Source: Diphasiastrum complanatum (lineage: Eukaryota; Streptophyta; Lycopodiopsida; Lycopodiales; Lycopodiaceae). From it: DNA of 64,000 bases. The translations under genes and the position numbers were made by a program. The notes beneath the pieces are model-generated. The model ran no database searches. It had not been told where the DNA came from and worked only from the letters and a program-made list of their open reading frames with translations. Shown here in pieces: positions 55,893 through 64,000 of the stretch (its first letter is position 1; each line of letters starts with the position of its first letter). The stretch is from NCBI GenBank assembly GCA_029204225.1, contig CM055098.1, positions 46,894,191 through 46,958,190 of the forward strand, written 5' to 3'.

Positions 55893-58133
55893 GGCGACAC
55901 CAGCAAGTAATAATTCTGACTAATGTGTGCAGGAAATTAGCCGAAGTGGTTAAACATAACTTTTAACAGAAGTTCCTTCAACTCTGAATGAGCTACATGT
56001 TCAGATAATGGGATTGATTGAGGCTCTGTCTTGTTTGCTTCCTACGATAAAAGCTAATTTTCCATGTTTGATTAAGAAGAACTTTTAGCTAATGTGATTC
56101 TGCTTGATGAATCTAATTGCTAGTTGCTGTCAGTTCTAACTGTTTTCTTGATGCCTGAAAAGCCTGAAAGATAAAGTAATTCTTACAATTATAGACCTTG
56201 ACCAAATTGTTTCATCATTGGTAGTCATGGATGCCAATTTACCCAAATATCTTTGGATAACCAGTTATGTCGTTGTAGTATTCATTGTGAACTTTATACA
56301 CTCTACTCTGTTTATCATCATACATACATTTACCATGCAAAAGATGAGATTATTCTATCTCTTGGGGAACGATCAAACCTTTTATACTACGTAATTCATT
56401 GATTTTGTGGAAATCTATAACGACTAGGCCACCACAGTTATACTAGTATAATTGAGTTCTTCACCTAGACCTTTAAGATTTCTAGACCATGGGAAATTAA
56501 CTTGAGTAGTTGATTTACTCTTGTGGAAGTTAATTGTTAAAATAGACAGTGTGAAGAGAATTCACTGGAAACTGTCTGTTTTGTGTGTATTGCTTGTAAG
56601 ACACATAATTTATGAGTCATTTGGATTTATTAGGAAATTGTGTGCATAGGATATACGGAACAATATTGAAAATTGTCACTTCTCACTTGACATTGTTTAT
56701 TGTAAATAAAGATCAATCATTAGAACAATGTTGATGATCTGATTGTTAAGTACAATCATTATTGTCCTAAAAACTAAAATTTTATCACGGAATTCTTGGG
56801 TGAGTATTTCTTAGTTGAGGAATAGACTTGATTCATTAGTGATAGTATTCCCGAGAGCTCAATTGGATACCAAATCCTAATGGTTTCAAGAATGGTAAAC
56901 TGAATTTTGGAATTCAGCATAACTTTGTAAATTCTAGATATTATTCTAGATGATTATATAAAGTAATGTCGTTAAGATGAATGTTAAAATGATTTTTAAT
57001 TACTTGGTTGATCATAGAATTGAGAACTCATAATCTGGTTGTAAAAATATTTTTGGAATCTAGTAATTCTTCTTGCGGAAAAGATTTCAGAATGTTTCTT
57101 ATATTTCTTGAGTGGTATGTTGTACATATACTCCAACATCTTTTAATGATTAAGTATGCTTTTGGAATCCTGTAAATTATGATTGACGAATCATAAGATT
57201 CTAAAAGTTTATGATTGACTGATCATAAATTGATACTTAGAAATCATTAGAAAATTATATGGGAATATGATGATTCTTAAGATTTTGAGAAATTCTTGAT
57301 CAATTGGGTGAGTCAAGGATTTAGATCTGTTAGTTGAACTCTAAATTTCTTTACTCCAGTGCATACCTGAAATTGTATGGATCTCACAAGCATTTTCGCG
57401 AGGTAATTGTTTACTTATGAGGAATTTTTTACTTTAGTAGATGGTATTCTAGATCTTCTACAGATTGTAGTCTATAAGTGCTTGTGTACAAAGTTTAGTC
57501 TACATCTCCATATTTATAGGAGACAAATAACTCTATTAAGATACAGATAGTTGCTGATTTTTGGCAATGGTGCTAGAAATGAGGCTATTAACTCATTAGA
57601 GTAACTATAGTACTCTGGAGTGATTGTAGTACTCTGGAGCGAGTTATAATTGTCTGAGACTTAATGGATCTCCTAGAGATGTTTAAATGACAGAATTGAG
57701 ATATTTTAGAATATTTGGATATTCTAAGAATATTTGTACCAAGAAGCATTATTATCTACAAGACATTGTGGACAGATTTTAGACTATGATCAAAATGGAA
57801 TTTCTTTAGCTTTTGGATTTGATCTCTGAAATAAAAAAGTTGATTCACTTAGTGGTTCATGTAATTAGGATTATATGAAGGTGGTGAACTTTTACTTTGG
57901 AGTAGATCAACCCATTTGGAAGATTTATAGCTTAATGTATCTTTGGGAATTTGAGTTAGTAGTTCATGAGAAGAGGCAAGCGATTTAAAAATTGTTGCAT
58001 CTCTAAGTACTTATTCAAATGGAAAGATTAGACTAAGAATAATGATTCATGGATAAGACTTGAAAGCTTCAAAGACAATTTCATATTTTCTTTTTCTTGT
58101 TTTGAGGATAGAACCTGTTTAAGGGAGGAAGAA
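55893..58133 (+). pseudogene. decayed internal region of another LTR element
   Basis: AT-rich sequence with many stops. No motif is certain; at 57,690-57,760 a piece reads RYFRIFGYSKNICTKKH, faintly like a late integrase segment. It ends in a polypurine tract and LTR at 58.13 kb, so it is the 3' internal part of an LTR element. The word AACCAGTTATGTCG occurs both here (56,261) and left of the Tat-like element (48,039). Confidence 0.4.
58120..58132 (+). other. polypurine tract
   Basis: TAAGGGAGGAAGA next to the LTR start TGTTACGG. Confidence 0.7.
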
Positions 58134-58680
58134 TGTTACGGCCATATTTAGTTATGGACATGGAATAGTCTTAATATGGTAGACCGGCCCTCCAGTGTTC
58201 GAGATTATTGGTCATGCCTAGATTTAATTCCACGTCGAGGCCTGTTGGTGACTAATGACCTTGAGAGGACCCAGTCACTCTAATTGAGACATATGGAGTA
58301 GTGCATGTGTGTGTGACGGATATATGTAGGAGGAATGCATGAAGAGCTGTGATCTATCTATAGTTGACTTGCATGGGAATTGCATGGGTTCATGCACAGG
58401 ATCCTACTCTCTATATATTGAGGTAGTGATTTTCTTGTCGACGATTTTGTTCTAGATTACCAGTTGAGCTCTTCCTTTATTGATGACTTTGTTTTAGATT
58501 ACCAGTTGAGCTCTTCTCCTCTTGCTATCACATGTTATGGCTTGGGGGCAGATCCACGAGGATTCTCCAGGAGGGATCTAGGTTTGGTTAGGTGGTTTTG
58601 GTCCATAGTCTCTCTTATTGTGTTTTCCTATCCTCATCTTAGGGGTTTTCCCTAGAGGTTTTTACAAAAACACAGATCCT
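58134..58680 (+). repeat. 3' LTR, chromovirus-like start
   Basis: Begins TGTTACGGCCATATT, similar in its first six bases to the chromovirus LTR at 4,477. TATATATTG at 58,412 is a likely TATA box. Contains a 42-bp tandem duplication at 58,440-58,527 (TAGATTACCAGTTGAGCTCT twice). The right end is uncertain. Confidence 0.55.
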
Positions 58681-60984
58681 TTTTTCCGATAACCTCCTTT
58701 GGATGAAAAATATCTCTTGTTACCAATCTCTTTCTTTTGTTACGTTTTGTCTTTTTATTTAGCAAATTCATGTCTTTTACCAGAGACAAATACGTGATAT
58801 ACATGGTTTGAAATGATGACTATAAATCTAAATGCTTTAGCTTTTCCTCCCTGTAATGGATCATATCAGAAGCTGATAATTTAGATTCTTTTGAATTTCT
58901 TGTTCTAAGCAAATCATACTCTGGTGAAAGATCCACATGAAGATGATAAAGCTTATCTAGACATTAGCTAAAATAGCAAAAGCAAATAGTACCAAAGAGC
59001 ACAGAAACAATAACGGAGCTGGAGATGGCGCTATACTCTTGTTCGACCCTAGAGATGGAGATGTAGACTCCCATATTTATAAAACATCGTTGTCAATGTA
59101 TTTTTTGAATTTTTGAATGTCTCAACTATTGGGAGAAAATATTTTGACTTCTCAGGAATCACATTTAACTATGGTTAAGCAGTAGTGACGTTTGATCTAA
59201 CACTCATAAGGTACATGGCATGCACATGTAAAGACGTGCAAACAGATGCATAAAGAAGCTGGAAAATGATTTTTTAATTTTTTAGTGTTATTTCTCTCTC
59301 TCCTACATGGCATTTCTTATAGGGCCCTCTTTGGGCCCATATTTTCTCTAATGTGGTTAAGTTTGCTCCTTGTTGGCGAGTTGGCTGCTTGTATGTTGCG
59401 TGGGTTCGGACGACAAATGTTGAAAGCTGAGAAGCGAAGTCATGGTTCCTGGCTCCCTTTGGGATGCATGCGCTTTAGCCACCATGGTATAATCATAAAC
59501 TTTCAATCAGGTTAAGCAGTTATAATGACATTCATTCTAATAGTCAACTAGTAAAACTAGGATAAACTATACTGAAGAAATAGATCTATAGTAGGTAGTT
59601 TTGATCTATAGATCTATAGTAGGTAGTTTTGATAACAAGTTCATTTGGTCTTAAATATAGTTATCCAAAGCTTAGATTTCCCACTTGGCAAATGATGACT
59701 TTTGATAATTCTATTCAATGCCATTGATTATGTCAAAGACCTTTAAAAACTCATTTAGAAAACAAACGAATTATCACAATCTTCTTATCATCTAATGTAT
59801 TGAAGGCTTAATTAGCCACAACATTAATTAAGCCAATACTCAACCACCTTCAATTTTTTATCTTTGTTGTTGCTAGCGAAATCTCCTAGTTGAAAATCTA
59901 GAGTACTAGCTAGTATGAGTTTGTGTCATGAAGAGCTCAAACAAGTTGTTGTGTTGAACAATGAGAGGTCAGATTATAATGGGAGCTCAATCATATAAGT
60001 CATCGTGAACAATGATGGATCGAGAGCCTAGGGAGCTAATACAAATAAAAGGGTGACAAAGGTACAACTAGATGAAAAGGCTCAACTTGTTCATTCCATG
60101 CCCAATAAGTTCATATGTTTTACATAAGACATTTCCGATGTATAATTTTCTTGTGCTAAAGTAGCATAAATTTGTGATCTAATAAGAAGCGCTAGTACCT
60201 AATTCCAGAATCAAGTAATTTAGTGCTTTTCAGCTTTGTACGTCACATCAATTGGTGAATAAAGCTCATGCACAATTAGTAGCTTTCAAAATAATGGCCT
60301 TAATGATTAGATCAAGTTTTTCAAAGGCTAGGAAGATGTTGTAGACTTGGCTAGGGAATTTCTATATGCTCTCAAGACTCGAATGGATGACTCTCATAAT
60401 TCCTAGAACAAGTAAAGGTGAACATGGCTGAGTCCCTATCATGTGGATGAGCTAGCAAGATATATCTACTTTGATTGAGTCTTTGACTTAAGAATGAGCC
60501 AACCACTTAGTTCTCATAGTCAAGCTAGCCTTTGAGCTTGAATATGGGCCTATTGATTCTTGGAGCTTGTTGCCCAACAACTGGATTGAAATATTGATGG
60601 GTGATTCTACAACATAGTACCAAACCAACGTTGTGTGGTTGGATGGAGGGGAGACGTCAAATTGATATAGGAATCTAAGAGGATAACATATAGTTAGAAC
60701 TTGGGAACTAGACAAGCTTTAGGATTTTAGCAAATATAGATGAACTTATGGGGGCCAATAAACATTATTGGTTTAACCAACTCCATGCCAAGTCCAAGTG
60801 GATGGATTAATTTACAACTTGATAGGAGGATCTCGCACTAGGGTGAATCTCATGTTCACCCAACTTGTTATTATTTCCATGGGTTGAGTTGGCTCTAGCT
60901 CTACTCTTTGGTTTTGTTGGTTGGCATGTTGGCATGATTGGTTATGAAAATTATTCATGATATGTTGGTGAGATGATTAGTTTG
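58681..60984. other. no assignable feature
   Basis: AT-rich. A 28-bp duplication at 59,583-59,638 (GATCTATAGTAGGTAGTTTT twice). No frame resembles a known family on either strand. Confidence 0.45.
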
Positions 60985-61427
60985 CTTGGAGAGTTCAAGG
61001 CTAATTTCATGCAGCTCATGCTGGCATGGTGCTAGATTGTGGCTTCATTGCAATTTGTGCACCGCTGGTTGTCTAAGTCGGGTTAGTCTCTTGGGGAGCT
61101 TGTCTCATGGAGCTAGTGCTAGATGCATGATGACTTTTGTAGCGAAGGTGAAAAAATGCGAAAAAGGTGAAGGTGCCTTTAGAGCGAAGGTAGGGAAAAT
61201 GCGAAAAAGGCAAAGGTGGTCCTTAAATGGATTCCAAGGCATTTTGGCCATTGTGTCGCATTTTTTGCGAAGGTGCGAAAAAGGCGAAGGTGTCTTAAAA
61301 ATGTTTAAGGCACAAAAATCTCAAAGGGAAAAAAATATGAAGGCCCGAAATATGTAGTCGGCCTTCAGTTTTCAGAATGCTCATTACTTGAATGCTTTGT
61401 TTAAGACTGAGCATAAGAAATCTAATA
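60985..61427 (-). repeat. 3' LTR of the antisense copia (left part uncertain)
   Basis: On the minus strand it starts TATTAGATTTCTTATGCTCA (the usual TG is TA) after the polypurine tract. It shares about 290 bp with the LTR at 27,490 including the GCGAAAAAGGCGAAGGTG units, then diverges at about 61,140. Confidence 0.6.
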
Positions 61428-61437
61428 CTCCCCCTTA
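61428..61437 (-). other. polypurine tract
   Basis: TTAAGGGGGA on the minus strand next to the LTR start, right after the RNase H end. Confidence 0.75.
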
Positions 61438-63491
61438 ATGTGGATCCTGAAAAACTTTGATCTTCAAATTTAATATATTGTTAAATCTGAGATGTTGCTC
61501 CTTTGATAGAGCCTTTGTGAAGTAATCTACTGCCATGTAATTTGTTCTGTAGAAAACCAATGCTACTTCCTTGTTATGCACTTTCTCTCTAAGGTAATGA
61601 TACCTGATTTCGATATGTTTGCTTTGAGAGTGAAATCTTGGATTGAGAGATATTGCTATTGTGCTTTGATTGTCACAATAGATTGTTGTAGGAAGTGGTT
61701 GTGCAAGGTTGATGTCTGCAAGTAGTTGCCTTAGCCAGATCACTTCTTTGGTTGCATTTGTGGTAGCTATGTATTCAGATTCCGTTGATGATAATGCAAC
61801 TGAGGTTTGCTTACGACTGTTCCATGAGATTGGGCGTATAAAAATACAAATCTAGAAGTTCATTTTCTGGTGTCGACATCTCCTGCCCAATTCGCATCTG
61901 TGTAGGCTTCAAGAATGTTGGCAATGTGGTTGCCTTCGTAGCAGATGATGAGATATTTCATTGCTTGGATGGACTTCATGACTTTGTTAGTGCTTTCCAA
62001 TGAGTTAAGCCTGGTTGACAGGAATTGTCTAAGTGTACTAATCGAATATGCAAGGTCTGGTCACGTGCAGATCATTGCGTACATCAGTGAGCCAATGATG
62101 GATTGAAACAGGTAGTGCTTCATCTCCTCCATTTATGACTCAGTTTGAGGAGACTGTTCCTTTGATAACTTTAGTCTAGGGTTGAGTGGAAAGTGACTTG
62201 GTTTGTAGTTGGCCATTCCATACTTTTCCAACACGTTGTTGAGATATCGTTGCTGACTGATAAAGATCAGTCTGCTAGTTCGATCTCATTGGATTTGGAT
62301 TCTGAGACAATAGTGGACTGGACCCATGTCAATCATCTTGTATTCATGGGCCAACATGCATTTTGTATCCTTTATTAGATTCAGATTATTACTGAATAAG
62401 AGTGTGTCATCTACATAGAGATTGATGATGATGAAGTAATCTGATACAGACTTGAAGTAGACATTCGAGTCTGCTGAGTTTGAAATAAAACTATTCTCTA
62501 TCAAAAATGTGTTGATCTTCTGGAATCAGGCTCTGGGTGACTGTTTCAGCCCATAGAGCGCCTTATGGATTTTGCATAGAAGGTGCTGATGCTTGTCGTT
62601 GAGTTCGTATCCCTCTGGCTGCATCATATACATTTTCTCTTCGATGGTTCCATTGAGGAAAGCGGTCTAGACATCCATTTGGTGGACTTCAAGATTTGTT
62701 TCGGTTGCAAAGGAGAGGAGTAGGCGGATCGAAGCATGTTTGATAGTTGGGCTGAAGGTTTCTGAATAATCAAGATCTGAAATCTGGAAAAAGCCTTTGG
62801 CGACTAGCCTGGCCTTGTAATGATTTAGCCTTCCTTCAGCGTCGTACTTCATCTTGAATATCCATTTGTATGGAATTGGGTTTCAGTCCCTTGGCATCTC
62901 AATGAGTGTTCATGTTTGATTCTCCATCAGACAATCAAATTTGGTGTCCATTGCTGCTTTCCACTGGTCAACATCAGGAGTAGACATTGCCTCAGAAACG
63001 GTGTTTGGTTCCTACACAAAGTAGCAAGCCGAATCATCCATAAATTTGGATGAAGGCTGTCTGGACCTGTTCGACCTTCTGGGTTGAACTTTGGTCCTCT
63101 GATGTGGGTTGACTCGTTGAGGTTCTGACTCATTGTCTAAGTTAGTCTCAATATTTTGCAGTTGAATCCCTGGATCGTAATTGTCTGGTTGTTCGATTCT
63201 TGGGTCGGATTCATCAGTAGCTTTCTCTTTGTGGTCAATGAACTGGTCTTCCACAAAAATGACATTTCTACTGGTGAATATCTTCTCGGTATCCAAATTG
63301 TAGAGCTTGTATGCCTTGTGGTTTGGAAAATAGCCGATGAAAATCGTTTTCCTGTTCTTATCATCCAGTTTTCTTCTTATATGTAGTGGGTTTCTTTCCT
63401 TGCCTAACCTGAATCCAAGATCTAGCATCAAAGAGACGGAGTTAGTTATCACGCGAATGTTCGTTCCCATGAGAGCGATAGTATAGTTCAA
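61438..63491 (-). pseudogene. copia pol: integrase end, RT, RNase H (antisense)
   Basis: From 63,491 the minus strand reads the integrase C-terminus (GKERNPLHIRRKLDDKNRKT, FIGYFPNHKAYKLYNLD), a Gln/Asn-rich linker with RSNRSRQPS, then RT in several frames: KYDAEGRLNHYKARLVAKGF, DYSETFSPTIKHASIRLLL, LKQSPRA and LYVDDTLLFSNN (active site intact), then MIDMGPVHYCL. RNase H ends it (ALSSTESEYIATTNATKE, IYCDNQSTIAISLNPRFHSQ and VDYFTKALSKEQH). Stops occur every 60-100 codons. Gag, protease and the integrase core are missing to the right. Confidence 0.85.
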
Positions 63492-63499
63492 ATTTCAAC

Positions 63500-64000
63500 A
63501 TGAATGGAGGATCTAACACTAACATCCATTAACACTAAGCATTAACACTACATCCATTAACCCTACTTCCATTAACCCTAAATCCACAACAATGATAGAA
63601 ACTTACTCTTCTCTCTCTTTCCCTTTCTCTCTCACAAAAAGCATAAGAAATAGCAATCCCAATAATGATCAGATCCAACAATTAGTAAAATCCAAGGAAA
63701 GCATGAGAAATGGAGGAGAAGAGAGGAAGAGCAAGGACATTCATCAATCCATTTCTAAAGAGAACCAATCTGCTTTATTGAAATGAGAAAATGAACATCA
63801 GGAACAACTCGAATTGGTCCCTTTTTATAGTAGAGAGGAGGACCCTGGCCTCTGAATCCTATTGGTCCAGTCTTGCCTCTCTTTTTATTCAAATTTAAAA
63901 AAGTGTGGGAACCATCAAAATTGGAGGGAAACCCAACTTTATTCACTAACTTGACATTTAGGCCCTGCGACATTAAAAGTCCCGCAAAAAGGCCTAAAGT
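63500..64000 (-). repeat. LTR-like promoter segment (antisense)
   Basis: On the minus strand CTATAAAAAGG (63,830-63,820) looks like a TATA box, followed about 45 bp later by AATAAA (63,779-63,774), as in the U3-R part of an LTR. To the left (63,535-63,590) are short CATTAACACTA / CATTAACCCTA repeats. It continues past the window end, so its partner is not visible. The link to the copia pol on its left is not shown. Confidence 0.4.

Noticed and set aside
59285-59515. 76-codon plus-strand frame at 59.3 kb
   Set aside because: Hydrophobic start looks like a membrane segment, but there is no homology that I recognise and no gene context.
63533-63590. CCCTAAA/CCCTA-like words suggesting a telomere repeat
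   Set aside because: Only two or three imperfect units of a CATTAACCCTA repeat; not a telomeric array.

Overview
This window looks like nuclear DNA of a land plant and holds almost nothing but retroelements and their debris. The evidence for a plant is the mix of Ty3/gypsy chromoviruses with a C-terminal chromodomain, a Tat/Athila-like gypsy element, several Ty1/copia families with UBN2-type gag, a plant-style hAT transposase with a BED finger and spliced introns, and LINE remnants. There is no bacterial gene organisation, and the DNA is AT-rich with long (GA)n/(CT)n tracts. The style of the LINE and LTR elements suggests a large-genome seed-free plant such as a fern, but that is only an impression; no species can be named from the sequence. 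Layout, left to right: 1-4.8 kb is a chromovirus lacking its 5' end, decayed, with an RT deletion and a 3' LTR; 4.8-5.7 kb is an antisense gag fragment; 6.4-7.3 kb is the 3' end and LTR of a second chromovirus; 7.4-9.3 kb is a decayed antisense LINE; 9.7-10.6 kb has three antisense exon-like blocks with good splice sites, the best candidate here for a host gene; 11.7-12.5 kb is tandem repeats; 12.6-14.2 kb is a broken hAT transposase gene; 14.3-17.1 kb is three LINE pieces with repeat tails; 18.2-19.7 kb is a deleted copia; 20-27 kb is mostly unassigned, with small duplications and one antisense exon-like block at 24.7-25.1 kb. From 27.5 kb: copia LTR fragments and an antisense copia end (27.5-29.8 kb); a decayed repeat of roughly 60-bp spacing (30.1-30.6 kb); a complete antisense copia insertion with exact 5-bp target duplications and a deleted 3' LTR (31,153-34,569); a copia internal fragment (35.9-36.6 kb); and a sense copia (36.6-45.0 kb) whose gag is split by a nested, smaller copia (38,072-40,275, target duplication CCTCT). 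At 46-58.7 kb a very decayed gypsy element flanks a much better preserved Tat/Athila-like element (48.2-55.9 kb). That element has two consecutive protease domains, a nearly intact RT-RNase H-integrase frame, and an unusual 2.8-kb coding block downstream of integrase with a gag-like start, a long coiled coil and a helical C-terminal domain. The last 3 kb is an antisense copia pol remnant (61.4-63.5 kb) and an LTR-like promoter segment. The protein-coding parts do not form a host pathway. They are layers of selfish elements, each with gag (particle), protease, reverse transcriptase/RNase H and integrase modules in various states of decay. The freshest layers are the Tat-like element and the antisense copia at 31-34.6 kb. 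A recurring feature is a GAAGGTG / TTTTTCGCATTTT motif cluster found in or near LTR sequence of several unrelated-looking elements.
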